Of a stretch of 33,473 nt of DNA, positions 25,201 through 33,011 are shown in pieces. The notes beneath the pieces were generated by a model that searched no databases, had not been told where the DNA came from, and was given only the letters and a program-made list of their open reading frames with translations. The number at the start of each line of letters is the position of its first letter. The stretch's first letter is position 1. Origin of the DNA: a virus; IMG/VR virus record IMGVR_UViG_3300023184_000344, positions 1 through 33,473 of that record. One strand, 5' to 3'. Position numbers and translations under genes: made by a program.

Positions 25201-26983
25201 TTTTACTATAGGCGGACCTCGCGGATCAACTGCACTTTCAGCTCTCGGCGCAGGTGCACAAAACCCTGGTTACGATTCAATTATGGCAAGATCGGTAAGT
25301 AGATCTTTCTTGTCCATAAGTGATGCTCTTAAGGGATTTAAGGGCACTACAGTGACAGGTGGGTTCAAGAAGACACTTGGCCTAATTGAAGTTCTTCGTG
25401 ATTCAAAGTTTATGAGAGCGCTTAACATCTTCTCTCAACTTGGTGATCAAGTTTTAACAGGTATAATTGACAATAATGCTGATGCCACTGCAACAGGCGG
25501 GTTCGGCAAAAAGATCTCAAAAATGGATACTGCTGTAATTAATGATAAATTGTCTGTACAGAGAAATAACAGATTAAAAGACAGCTTAACTTTGGCATGG
25601 GCAACGCGCCGAGCCCCAGATTTGTTCATATATCCAGCAGGATATACTGCAGCTATTGCCTCCCAAGTTCTCGACGGGCTCCCAAATGTGCTTCCTCGAC
25701 CAGGCAAAAACAGAGATGCTGAGTTCTTTACTGAAGGAATTACTGCAACATCGGCGGCTCCAGGTTCTTCAAGAATTTCAACAGAATTTCGAGAAGCTTT
25801 TGAAACCAAATTAGACGCTGAGTATATGCCCTTTTATTTTCATGATGTGCGCACAAATGAATTTGTGAGTTTTCATGCATTTTTAGCATCTCTAACTGAC
25901 GCTTATACTGCTGCTTATGATGCAGTAGATGCTTTCGGAAGAGTTGAACAAATCAAGACTTACAAGAATACGGCAAGAAAAATTGGTTTTTCATTTTATA
26001 TTGCTGCAACAAGTCAAGATGACTTTCAAATAATGTGGTCAAAAATCAACAAGCTTGTAACTCTTGTATATCCACAGTTTACCGAAGGAAAAGAAGTTTT
26101 TTCAGATGACGGAAAATATAAACTTTCTATGCCATTTAGTCAGCAAATAGGTGCGGCACCTATGACACGCATAAGAATTGGTGACCTTATTCAGAGCAAT
26201 TATTCAAAATTTAACTTGGCAAGACTCTTCGGAGCAACTTATCCTGGCAATACTATAGACGAGTCAAAACTCGACAGCTCTGCTACTGGCAGCATAAAAT
26301 TTAATCATAAAGAATTTGAAAAAGATGTTGCGGAAGCAATAGAAGCAGCAAAGACAAAAGAAGGTTATGAATTTATATCAAATGTATCGACAGTCTGGGG
26401 TCCCGCCGCGCAGCCTATAAACTTAGACGATATAGGCATAAATGTTAAATTTACATTCGCGAAAGACGCTCCGCGTCTGACTCAGTATTTAATGAATGAA
26501 ATAGATGCCGACCTCGCGGCCAAATTGGAAGATCCTAAAAAGAAATTACTAAATAGCTATGTAGGTTTAGATGCAAAAAATTTGACACCAACAGAAAAAA
26601 CAAGAGAAAGAATAACAAAAGAAGTTCAAGCCCGCGAAAAATATTCTTCGGACGAAGGCAATTATTTCGGTAATTTAAATAAGTTTATGTATGATGGGTC
26701 AGAAAAAGGTAAAGGAAATATAATTGCCAAATCTTTTAGATCGTCAGGCGGCAGAGGTCTTGGTGGTTTTATCGATACAATGTCTTTTGATTGGTTCGAC
26801 AAGGTTACATGGGCAGGATTAGGAACATCAGCACCAACAGGGCTTAGAGCTCCTAAGATATGCAAGGTCACAATTGCATTTTCACCAATTCACGACATCA
26901 CTCCTGGGCTTGATCACTTGGGCTCAAATAGAGCGCCAATATATCCTGTCGGATATTTAGCTCCTGTCCGCAGGCAAGGATAA
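22259..26983 (+). CDS. giant tail/baseplate structural protein with three tandem repeats and a membrane segment
   Basis: A 1574-residue protein, probably virion and baseplate-associated. Residues ~73-592 are three copies of a ~174-residue repeat (blocks QANPANKSHF, DPDGNKLLSTA, VVIGDGGLVH, GGTSKNILHPD, IDHLEADTKKN), with a decayed fourth start after them. Residues ~845-873 form one hydrophobic helix (VLAIALILALSIIMVAVFGL). The C-terminal ~400 residues include YMPFYFHDVRTNEFVSFHAF, then FGRVEQIKTYKNTARKIGFS and MWSKINKLVTLVYPQF, a pattern I recall from large marine phage structural proteins, where it looks like a tube- or hub-proximal domain. It starts two bases after the previous stop with only a weak site. 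Function is inferred from position and the C-terminal domain. Confidence 0.75.
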   Translation: MANKIDTGTGGFPTGDLPDLTTYDVGVVQDSQPSPAVPWSAGDIKAQGEQGSSDISKSTVSTLANYLSTLTLKNVYHVDSHVVDVPLTKLVDGKGFPLSATDSQANPANKSHFTDSLQSSYTADLIAASAAPIDPLKIKRGLAPGGDPDGNTLLSTAAFSALGVIELTSPLKTYNAELLKHNIESKPNVVIGDGGLVHSDKIRPLTHTTTLSADGGTSKNILHPDDAHKLSLKDTIDHLEADTKKNVYPVDGAKVGDPLLINLVEKGFPVSATTGQANPANKSHFAGNLQSSYTEALAQSIGSGAADSFKIKRGLASIDAPDGNKLLPTAVDATRSLNPQIKTYTTEILKPNLNNPLNVNLTNVIVGDGGNISAANIRPILHTTTFSDDGGTSKNILHPDAAHHLFLKDSIDHLEADTKKNVYSVDGAKAGDPLVKLVDGKGFPVSATHAQANPANKSHFTDALKTSYTADLIAAGAAPTDPFKIKRGLASGTDPDGNKLLSTAASSSASGVIELTAPLKTYNEELLKHNIKSQPNVVIGDGGLVHADMIRELSHPTTFSADGGTSKNILHPDAENNLSLKDTVDHLEADTKKNYYPVSQPAGETDTFTLSTPDGKPSQIIPTQNAAKFADTAKALPRSTLSTVSDKYSSVNNFLKGKGTKLDPSGNEKNGNNLLSSIQENFIKDDLSRHPVAKYSTALLNSRFNIDNSYEKFSIADTNSTFSAQQFAQKYPLGRSLAETEPRNVTFGKLAQLGPALSLRSGLELFDTANPTGDLSELGAILPGINQTGIERIERSRLEAGNVLTELLGSGLEGADADIVLINPAALSYGSLNNVFDQFSGISNFGMQVLAIALILALSIIMVAVFGLFNLFQPAVGTGLAQAMKDRIAGTDEGLGFGVSAPRLGVDKIGRRTIGSYLGRGSSNDMGSIAGISKAIASHDFNVWQLIGIQPTRNELQTCAIAGAFTFFGIDYGEVAATTDSFTIGGPRGSTALSALGAGAQNPGYDSIMARSVSRSFLSISDALKGFKGTTVTGGFKKTLGLIEVLRDSKFMRALNIFSQLGDQVLTGIIDNNADATATGGFGKKISKMDTAVINDKLSVQRNNRLKDSLTLAWATRRAPDLFIYPAGYTAAIASQVLDGLPNVLPRPGKNRDAEFFTEGITATSAAPGSSRISTEFREAFETKLDAEYMPFYFHDVRTNEFVSFHAFLASLTDAYTAAYDAVDAFGRVEQIKTYKNTARKIGFSFYIAATSQDDFQIMWSKINKLVTLVYPQFTEGKEVFSDDGKYKLSMPFSQQIGAAPMTRIRIGDLIQSNYSKFNLARLFGATYPGNTIDESKLDSSATGSIKFNHKEFEKDVAEAIEAAKTKEGYEFISNVSTVWGPAAQPINLDDIGINVKFTFAKDAPRLTQYLMNEIDADLAAKLEDPKKKLLNSYVGLDAKNLTPTEKTRERITKEVQAREKYSSDEGNYFGNLNKFMYDGSEKGKGNIIAKSFRSSGGRGLGGFIDTMSFDWFDKVTWAGLGTSAPTGLRAPKICKVTIAFSPIHDITPGLDHLGSNRAPIYPVGYLAPVRRQG
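22475..24034 (+). repeat. three in-frame tandem repeats, ~520 bases each
   Basis: Units are 22475-22990 (516 bases), 22991-23515 (525) and 23516-24034 (519), each beginning at a KNVY codon group. Units 1 and 3 are closest to each other; unit 2 has a diverged middle (IKTYTTEILKPNLNNPLNVN) where the others have LKTYNxELLKHNIxS. A partial, decayed unit continues to about 24160. Several ~20-base blocks are identical in all three copies. Confidence 0.9.
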
Positions 26984-26988
26984 AAATA

Positions 26989-27276
26989 ATGGCTTTTAGC
27001 AGATATAAAAATGATTACAATATAGGCGGACAGCTCGAATCTGCAAAATCAATATATTTTTTACGACAAATGATTAAAAATGGAAACATTTTAATTAGTT
27101 CAAGAATTATTGCAACAGGAAATGATAGGCTTGATTCGCTTGCAGGGTCAATTTACGGAGATTCAAAATATTGGTGGGTCCTTGCCGCGGCGAGCGGAAT
27201 AGGCTGGGGGCTTCAAATACCACCTGGGACAATTATTAACATAGTCGATCTAAGAGAAGTAGAAAGAATTGTATAA
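26989..27276 (+). CDS. LysM-like baseplate wedge protein (T4 gp53-like)
   Basis: A 95-residue protein with the compact LysM-type core used in phage baseplate wedge proteins (T4 gp53, P2-like gpX). The core reads DRLDSLAGSIYGDSKYWWVL, then AAASGIGWGLQIPPGTIINI, where the Tyr-Gly-Asp, Trp-Trp and Pro-Pro-Gly-Thr elements are characteristic. The N-terminal 45 residues (SRYKNDYNI, then YFLRQMI) form the usual short strand region that tethers wedge proteins. It is shorter than T4 gp53 (196). An AAGGA site lies in the previous gene's end. Its stop overlaps the next ATG (TAATG), so the two are translationally coupled. Confidence 0.8.
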   Translation: MAFSRYKNDYNIGGQLESAKSIYFLRQMIKNGNILISSRIIATGNDRLDSLAGSIYGDSKYWWVLAAASGIGWGLQIPPGTIINIVDLREVERIV

Positions 27277-30200
27277 TGGCTGAAGACAACTTTTTAAATG
27301 ACTTTTACAAGCTATATGGATTTCTAGATCCGACAAGTCTTAGTACAGCAGTTAGTGCTCTTGGTGGCGGAACAAGTGTTTCGGCAGAACAAGCCAACTT
27401 AGATCTTGTTATGAAAAGTTGCCTTGGTCCTAAAGGTGTCTTTAAGCCTTTTTCAGCAATTAAAAAAGACATTGAAGCCGCAAAAATATCAGAACCAATA
27501 CATGTTCACATTATTGGAAACGAGACTTTTGTTGAATTAGGAAATGATAAAAAAACTGTATCTTCTCCCACTCCACCCGCAACGCCGCCCAAGCCACCGG
27601 CGCCGTGTTATTGGGCAGATACATCTGCCAAGAACCCAGCCGATACAAATATAAAACTTTCAGATATTCATGCGACATTAGGCAGTGATGCTCCTATATT
27701 GACCACTGTAGTCATTGGAAACAACCCTTACGTCACGCCAGGTAAAAGAGGCACACGGGAAGTTGAATTTTTTTTAAATTACATTCCACCTCACGTTGCA
27801 TCAAGTCTTATACCTTATTTTGAACTTGAATTTGAGCTTATTAGAGGCGGTCCTACAGTTCCTGCAGAGATAAAAGAGCTTTCCAAAATGGGAACTACTT
27901 TGTCGACTCCGTCTATTCTTAGATTTCTTGCAGGTTCCATTAATGCAGATGATAAAAATATTGCAATAACTGATGCCGATAGAGCACTAAATCAGGTTAC
28001 ATTGAAGCATAACGTGAATGATGCAGATGGAACCAAGAAGAATATTTCTTATTCAGGCATGGAAATGTTTTTAATGCCGCAAACTTTATCAAACATGGAT
28101 ACTCTTGGCACAGGAAACAGTCAAAGACTAGTGCCTGTGAAGCCTTTTGTGCCCTTTATGTCTATTGAAAGTTTTCAAGTGACAATAAGAAATGCAGGAG
28201 CAGGAGCTTTTGCAAAGAAAACAGCACAACTAAAGATAAAAATTCACGACAAGTCACGCTTGGTTGAAATTTCAGAATTTCTTAGAGGACCTGTGGGCTA
28301 TAGACAGGCAGTTTTATGGACAACATATGGCTGGCTTGCTCCTCGCCGCGAAAACAACGAGGATGACGCTTATTCAAAATTTATAAATGAAAATATGATC
28401 AATACGGATTGTTGGCAAGTATATAACAGCCAATTTGCATTTGATGTTCTTGGGCAAGTATCTTTAAGCATCGAGCTTATTAGCAAAGGATCTATTGCGG
28501 CAGGAGAGGCGTCAATTACTCTCGGCGGTGATACCTTTAAGCAAGAGTTTATAAGACTAAAAAGTCTTTCAGAAGAAATAGCCAAACTTAAAGAAGAGCT
28601 TTTTCCCGAAGGAAAGGGTCTAAATGAAGAGCTTAGAGCTACAGTGCTATTAAACGTCGGTGCTCAAGGAAATTTCTTTGATGCACAAAAAGATAATACA
28701 GCAACCTTAATTAATTCTCTAATTGATTCTTTAGGCAAAAACAAAAAAGAAACGGGCTCCGCGAAGGAACTTCAGAAGAAACTTGAAGATCTAACTAAAA
28801 GCACTAAATTTACAGAAAACGGTACTTCAAAATTGCAGCAAACACTTGAAACCGACCTGCAAAATCAATTTTCTAATTTTAAAAATGGAAAAGATCCATT
28901 TTTAGGTAACACCTCTGCAGCAATTAAGAAAATACTCAATGCTGAAGATCCTTCTTATAGAGAAAAAAATGAAAATGTATCAACAGATAAATTCATATCA
29001 TTTGGAAAGCTGTTCTTAAGTACCGTTATACCATCAATAATTGCAGAAAAAACTTGTGATGAAATTCAAGTACTTTTTTATGGATTAAATGAAAATTGCG
29101 GACCCATTCGAGGCGCCAGCATAGCTGAATTTCCAGTAAGGCTAGATACCTTTAAATATGCTTTGAACGCTTATTTAAAAGAAGGTGGTCTTTCAAGCGG
29201 TGGCAGCATGACGGTAGAAGAATATTTAAAAACAATTATTTCTACTCAATTTTCAGATAAAAGGGCACTAGGTTATGGCATGCACAACGCATATGAGTCT
29301 TTTGACCCTAAATCAGAGAAAAATGAAGCAAAGCTAAAGACTGATGGCATGAATTCTTTAATGAAATGGGCTGGCAAATACGGAGACTTTGTTCAGCCTG
29401 AAATTGAATTTTATATTGAAGTCGGAAAAGCGAATGATGACACTTTTGATCTATTTGAAAGACTTAGAAAGAGTCAAAAAACCTCTTATGTTGCTTCACA
29501 GAATAAAAGAGGAAAAGACCAGATTTCTGACGGCGCCAAAATTATTAAACGCATTCATATTTTTGACAAAACATTGAATCCTTACAAGCTTTTAACTGAA
29601 GCTTTTAGCGGAAAAAGCAGCTTTGAATTTGGTTCTATAAATGAAGGTAAATTAAAAGCTGAATACGAAAAAGTCAAAAGTGGACTAGAAACCATCGTTG
29701 GCGCCGCAGGCCCAACACCGGAAGCCATCATCGCAAAAATGAAGATAGATTATGGAGATAATTATTCTCAGTTAGACGTGCTTGATAGACCCGCTGGAAC
29801 GGCTCTCATTATAGGTAAAGATAGAAAATCCGTAAGAAATGCTATTGCACGCACGGCTCCAAATATTGTTATTGGCACGAACGGATCAATGATCACCACT
29901 ACAAGCTTCAATTCAAAGACAAATAATTTGGCTGCTGCATCAAATATAGTAAACTTGAACAAAAATAACAAGCAAGGTGGAGCTTCAATAACTGAAAATG
30001 GTTTGGAAAATCCTAATGGTTTGCCTATGAGAGCAATACAAGGATCGCTCACAATGACATCGAAGGGCTGTCCAATAGCTCAATTATATCAACAATATTT
30101 TATTGACTTTCAAACGGGCACGACACTAGATAACATGTATAATTGCACTCAAATTCAGCACATGATAACACCTGGAAAATTTGACACGAACTGGACATTT

Positions 30201-30368
30201 ATTTTTACAGACGGATATTCACGGTTCTCTGGTGCTCAAGTATTTTCAGAGGCTGTTGCACAAAAACTTGAAGAAATTGGCGACCCTGATAATATTACTA
30301 AAAAGTTAGGATTAGCACCAAACCCTAAGCCTCCTGCGGCTACCGCGGCCGCGACGCCGCCTAAATAA
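27276..30368 (+). CDS. large baseplate/hub-like structural protein
   Basis: A 1030-residue protein, coupled by TAATG to the gp53-like gene. A Pro-rich linker (about residues 95-112) follows a helical N-terminus. Residues ~165-185 (YIPPHVASSLIPYFELEFEL) and ~295-350 (SIESFQVTIRNAGAGAFAKK; VGYRQAVLWTTYGW) look like beta-rich structural domains. The middle (about 430-560) is charged coiled coil. The last 100 residues end in a pattern reminiscent of hub proteins: a low-temperature-type beta region with GTTLDNMYNCTQIQHMITPG followed by FDTNWTFIFTDGY, then a disordered Pro/Ala tail. I cannot assign it to a named T4 protein. It is probably a hub or wedge component, judged from position. Confidence 0.7.
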   Translation: MAEDNFLNDFYKLYGFLDPTSLSTAVSALGGGTSVSAEQANLDLVMKSCLGPKGVFKPFSAIKKDIEAAKISEPIHVHIIGNETFVELGNDKKTVSSPTPPATPPKPPAPCYWADTSAKNPADTNIKLSDIHATLGSDAPILTTVVIGNNPYVTPGKRGTREVEFFLNYIPPHVASSLIPYFELEFELIRGGPTVPAEIKELSKMGTTLSTPSILRFLAGSINADDKNIAITDADRALNQVTLKHNVNDADGTKKNISYSGMEMFLMPQTLSNMDTLGTGNSQRLVPVKPFVPFMSIESFQVTIRNAGAGAFAKKTAQLKIKIHDKSRLVEISEFLRGPVGYRQAVLWTTYGWLAPRRENNEDDAYSKFINENMINTDCWQVYNSQFAFDVLGQVSLSIELISKGSIAAGEASITLGGDTFKQEFIRLKSLSEEIAKLKEELFPEGKGLNEELRATVLLNVGAQGNFFDAQKDNTATLINSLIDSLGKNKKETGSAKELQKKLEDLTKSTKFTENGTSKLQQTLETDLQNQFSNFKNGKDPFLGNTSAAIKKILNAEDPSYREKNENVSTDKFISFGKLFLSTVIPSIIAEKTCDEIQVLFYGLNENCGPIRGASIAEFPVRLDTFKYALNAYLKEGGLSSGGSMTVEEYLKTIISTQFSDKRALGYGMHNAYESFDPKSEKNEAKLKTDGMNSLMKWAGKYGDFVQPEIEFYIEVGKANDDTFDLFERLRKSQKTSYVASQNKRGKDQISDGAKIIKRIHIFDKTLNPYKLLTEAFSGKSSFEFGSINEGKLKAEYEKVKSGLETIVGAAGPTPEAIIAKMKIDYGDNYSQLDVLDRPAGTALIIGKDRKSVRNAIARTAPNIVIGTNGSMITTTSFNSKTNNLAAASNIVNLNKNNKQGGASITENGLENPNGLPMRAIQGSLTMTSKGCPIAQLYQQYFIDFQTGTTLDNMYNCTQIQHMITPGKFDTNWTFIFTDGYSRFSGAQVFSEAVAQKLEEIGDPDNITKKLGLAPNPKPPAATAAATPPK

Positions 30369-30431
30369 CTTGCTGCACAAAAGCCGATATCCTTTCTTTT
30401 CGTTAAAGTGTAAAGCATGTTATCTTCATAT

Positions 30432-30437
30432 TACAAT
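30432..30437 (+). promoter_or_regulatory. -10-like box close to the start of the polymerase gene
   Basis: TACAAT ends eight bases before the ATG at 30446, which lacks a ribosome site. Slightly upstream, GCATGTTATCT (30415-30425) resembles the recurrent ATACTTATCT element. No clear -35 is seen at 17 bases. Confidence 0.35.
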
Positions 30438-30445
30438 GACATTGC

Positions 30446-31651
30446 ATGTCGCGATTTTGCATCGATTCTTCTGTATTAGGCACAAAAAGACATTTCATAT
30501 CTGATGACGGATTTCGGTGGTCAGACTCTGTTCCTCGTGATACATGGCACATGACAGGGACGCCAAAAGATTCACCTGTCGCACGTTGTCTTGACACGCT
30601 CTTTGCGCTCATTGGACATGCCCCTGCACAGGTTCCTAAAAAATATATCACGGCGATGAACTGCCTCGTCACCGGGTCACATGAAGCATTGCAATGGCAG
30701 CACATTCTTCCTGCAGAGGCCTTTCAAGAATACTTCAAAAATATTGTGCAGGATACTTCATCTATATTTCCAAATTTACCTGTTGCCTACTACGATGCTG
30801 CATGGACTGCAGGTTCTCGTGTGTTGGCGGCATTGAAACCTGCGAAGATAGATCTGGTTCGATGGCAAGAGCTCTCTTCAGATCAGTCACAAAATCAGCA
30901 GGCAATTGAGTCTTTTAAACCGGGTCGAACTGGTTATGCTCGCGGCGCTGAATATGATCGTTTTGGAACTCGCACTGGACGCATGACGACGCCTTCTGGA
31001 CCGCAAATTTTGACGCTGAAGAAGTCAAACAAGAATATGATTAAGTCTGCTTTCACTGATGGAATTATCTGCACATTGGATTTCCGAGCACTTGAAGCAC
31101 GCATTGTTCTGAGCGAAGCGGGGAAAAGTTCAGACTCTGAAGACATGTATGCAGAAATGGCAAGAGACTTATTTGACGGAAAAGTTGAACGCGACACTGT
31201 AAAGACTGCCGTGATCAGCGAATTATACGGAATCTCTCGTGGTGCTCTTGCTATACGTCTTCAAGTTCCAGGAGACGTTCTTGATAAGTTCATCTCAGTT
31301 GTTCGGTCACATTTTGGCATTTTGGATCTAAAGAGCAGACTCAAAGCAGAATTAAAAGAGAACGGATTTATTAAGAACAGATTTGAACGCCCGCTGCGGC
31401 TTGAAGAGACACAAGACAACCTGCTTGTCAATACATATTCACAGTCATCTGGCGTCGACATAGCGCTGCTTGGTTTTGACACCATCTTGCAGAGCCTAGG
31501 ACCTGACGGCATCAGACCTCTCTTTGTTCTTCATGATGCAATCATCTTGGACGTTAGAGGTGACAGGATCGCAGATGTCCAAGGTTGCACATCTGTTTCG
31601 ATTCCCACCTATGAACACAAATTTCCGCTGAAGTATGATCAAATCATCTGA
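30446..31651 (+). CDS. compact family A DNA polymerase domain (no exonuclease)
   Basis: A 401-residue protein with the complete series of PolA polymerase motifs. TRTGRMTTPSGPQILTL (175-191) matches the TATGRLSS...LQNIP region. Motif A is LDFRALEARIVL with D212, and motif B (O-helix) is R249, K253, Y261 in RDTVKTAVISELYGIS. GFIKNRFERPLRL (307-319) and TYSQSSGVDIALL (330-342) follow. Motif C is FVLHDAIILDV with D364, where the usual HDE is HDA. The two catalytic aspartates are kept. The O-helix position of Taq F667 is Ile257. There is no 3'-5' exonuclease or 5' nuclease, and the N-terminal ~160 residues are divergent. T4 relatives use a family B replicase, so this is unlikely to be the main replicase. 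Confidence 0.85.
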   Translation: MSRFCIDSSVLGTKRHFISDDGFRWSDSVPRDTWHMTGTPKDSPVARCLDTLFALIGHAPAQVPKKYITAMNCLVTGSHEALQWQHILPAEAFQEYFKNIVQDTSSIFPNLPVAYYDAAWTAGSRVLAALKPAKIDLVRWQELSSDQSQNQQAIESFKPGRTGYARGAEYDRFGTRTGRMTTPSGPQILTLKKSNKNMIKSAFTDGIICTLDFRALEARIVLSEAGKSSDSEDMYAEMARDLFDGKVERDTVKTAVISELYGISRGALAIRLQVPGDVLDKFISVVRSHFGILDLKSRLKAELKENGFIKNRFERPLRLEETQDNLLVNTYSQSSGVDIALLGFDTILQSLGPDGIRPLFVLHDAIILDVRGDRIADVQGCTSVSIPTYEHKFPLKYDQII

Positions 31652-31689
31652 TGCACATATTTAATCGCTGCACACAAGGATTTTTATAA

Positions 31690-32322
31690 ATGAGAATTAG
31701 ATTATCACATCTTCGTCAAATTATCAAAGAAGAGGTTCTTAGGATCACAGAAGGCACGCTCTACGATAACGCCGCCGAAATTACAACATTTCTTACGTCG
31801 AAGAAAGCACAAGCTGATACGAATTGGGCTTTATCACAATTAATATCTAAAAATAACCCTTATGGTCTTGAAGCTACAGATTGGGATGATCCTAAAGAAT
31901 GGAATAACATCCTTAAAGACGTCGAAGGAGAAATCGGCAGCGGGCTCGCCCAAAAATACAAAATTAAAGACCCCGCCGCGCTCAAGCAAGCCGCAGCGAA
32001 GGGCAGCGCGAAACACAAGGAAGAGACGGAAGACGAAGAAGGAGAGTCCGACCCCTTCGCTCCTAGCCAGAAGCTTACTCCAGATCAAATTGCGCAAAAT
32101 AAGGCGAGAAGAAAACTCTCTGACGAGGACCGACAAAAGGCTGCCGACGACGCTGACGGCGACATCGGTCCAGACGGGGACGATCCCTTCGGCGACCTCC
32201 GCACACCGGCACAAAACGCAGCAAGAAAAAAGAAAGAGTGGCGTGCTCGCAAGAATCCGAAGCAGCAACTTCCAACCGCCGAGTCGATGAGAAGACTTCG
32301 ACGACTGCTTCGTGATTATTGA
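31690..32322 (+). CDS. acidic low-complexity protein with capsid-targeting-like leader
   Basis: A 210-residue protein of unknown function. It opens with MRIRLSHLRQIIKEEV, the same helix type as the gene at 10361, followed by LRITE-G, a possible (I/L)xE prohead-protease site after residue 21. Residues 30-85 contain Trp-rich helices (TNWALSQLISKNNPYGLEAT; DWDDPKEWNNIL). Residues 95-180 are a highly charged disordered stretch (EDEEGESDPF; DDADGDIGPDGDDPFGD). The C-terminus is basic (RRLRRLLRDY). AAGGA precedes the ATG. It ends 22 bases before a terminator, closing the transcription unit that includes the polymerase gene. Confidence 0.75.
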   Translation: MRIRLSHLRQIIKEEVLRITEGTLYDNAAEITTFLTSKKAQADTNWALSQLISKNNPYGLEATDWDDPKEWNNILKDVEGEIGSGLAQKYKIKDPAALKQAAAKGSAKHKEETEDEEGESDPFAPSQKLTPDQIAQNKARRKLSDEDRQKAADDADGDIGPDGDDPFGDLRTPAQNAARKKKEWRARKNPKQQLPTAESMRRLRRLLRDY

Positions 32323-32344
32323 AGTAACCACGCCATAGCATCAC

Positions 32345-32372
32345 AAAGACCTAAAAACCTAGGTCTTTTAGC
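32345..32372 (+). terminator. intrinsic terminator after the leader-protein gene
   Basis: A perfect 9-bp stem AAAGACCTA / TAGGTCTTT with a six-base loop (AAAACC), followed by TAGC and TTTT. It lies between the stop at 32322 and a promoter at 32379, so it separates two transcription units. Confidence 0.75.
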
Positions 32373-32378
32373 ATTTTG

Positions 32379-32407
32379 TTGAACATATTTTCTTTTAGTA
32401 TTATGAT
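32379..32407 (+). promoter_or_regulatory. sigma70-like promoter for the HD hydrolase gene
   Basis: TTGAAC (32379-32384), a 17-base spacer and TATGAT (32402-32407) form a good sigma70-type promoter. The expected start is six to eight bases after the -10, which falls on the ATG at 32414. The message would be leaderless, and no Shine-Dalgarno sequence exists. Confidence 0.55.
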
Positions 32408-32413
32408 ACTATT

Positions 32414-33007
32414 ATGTCCATCACACCTGAACAAATTGCCGAGAACTTTGACAAATATCGAGTTTTCTTTGAGAAGTTAGAAGACAGAGCTCCTGCAGCA
32501 CTTGATCTTGTAGATAGTCTTGGTGAGAGGCTTGCATTGTGTCCTGCATCATCTCGAAAAGATTTTCATTGCGCTTTTCCTGGTGGTCTTGTCGATCATT
32601 CTCTAAGAGTTTTAGGAAATACAATGCGTCTTGTCAAGGCATTTTCATGGGATGTTCCAAAAGATTCACTGATCATTGGTGCTCTTTTGCATGATCTTGG
32701 AAAAGTTGGCGATCATGAGACTGATCTTTATGTTCCACAAGATTCAGATTGGCATCGTGACAAGCTAGGTGAAATGTATAAGCACAATAAAGAGATTCAG
32801 TACATGACTGTACCCGACCGCGGTGTTTGGCTATGTCAACATTTTGGATTGAAGCTTACACAAACGGAATGGCTCTGCATCAGACTAAATGACGGTCAGT
32901 ATGCTGATGAAAATGCTCCATATAAGATGAAAGAGCCTCTTTTGGTTGATGCTGTCCACATGGCAGATTTGATCTCAACGAAACAAGAGAAGAAGCTTTT
33001 TACTTGA
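32414..33007 (+). CDS. HD-domain phosphohydrolase
   Basis: A 197-residue metal-dependent phosphohydrolase of the HD superfamily. The metal ligands are visible in order: H62 in FPGGLVDHSLRV, H93-D94 in ALLHDLGKVGDH, and D185 in DAVHMADLIS, with H143 (CQHFG) as a probable extra ligand. The GGLxDHSLRV form resembles the HD domains of YhaM-type exonucleases and other small HD proteins that hydrolyse nucleotides or RNA. The substrate cannot be read from sequence. No second domain is present. It is the first gene after a terminator and promoter, so it is expressed independently of the tail genes. Roles could include nucleotide pool control or degrading a signalling nucleotide, neither proven. Confidence 0.82.
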   Translation: MSITPEQIAENFDKYRVFFEKLEDRAPAALDLVDSLGERLALCPASSRKDFHCAFPGGLVDHSLRVLGNTMRLVKAFSWDVPKDSLIIGALLHDLGKVGDHETDLYVPQDSDWHRDKLGEMYKHNKEIQYMTVPDRGVWLCQHFGLKLTQTEWLCIRLNDGQYADENAPYKMKEPLLVDAVHMADLISTKQEKKLFT

Positions 33008-33011
33008 TTGC

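Noticed and set aside
30446-31651. The polymerase as the T4 gp43-type replicase
   Set aside because: Its motifs are those of family A (DFRALEARI, RDTVKTAVISELYG, HDA), not family B, and it is too short to include a proofreading domain.
31684-31691. TATAAATG as a T4-type late promoter
   Set aside because: It overlaps the start codon of the gene at 31690, behind a good ribosome site, so transcription from it could not produce that message. It is a chance match in AT-rich sequence.
31840-32331. Long open frames on both strands overlapping the gene at 31690 (142 codons at 31862-32290 on +, 163 codons at 31840-32331 on -)
   Set aside because: They arise from the GC-rich, low-complexity codons of the leader protein. 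The 31690 frame has the good AAGGA site and the leader shared with another protein.
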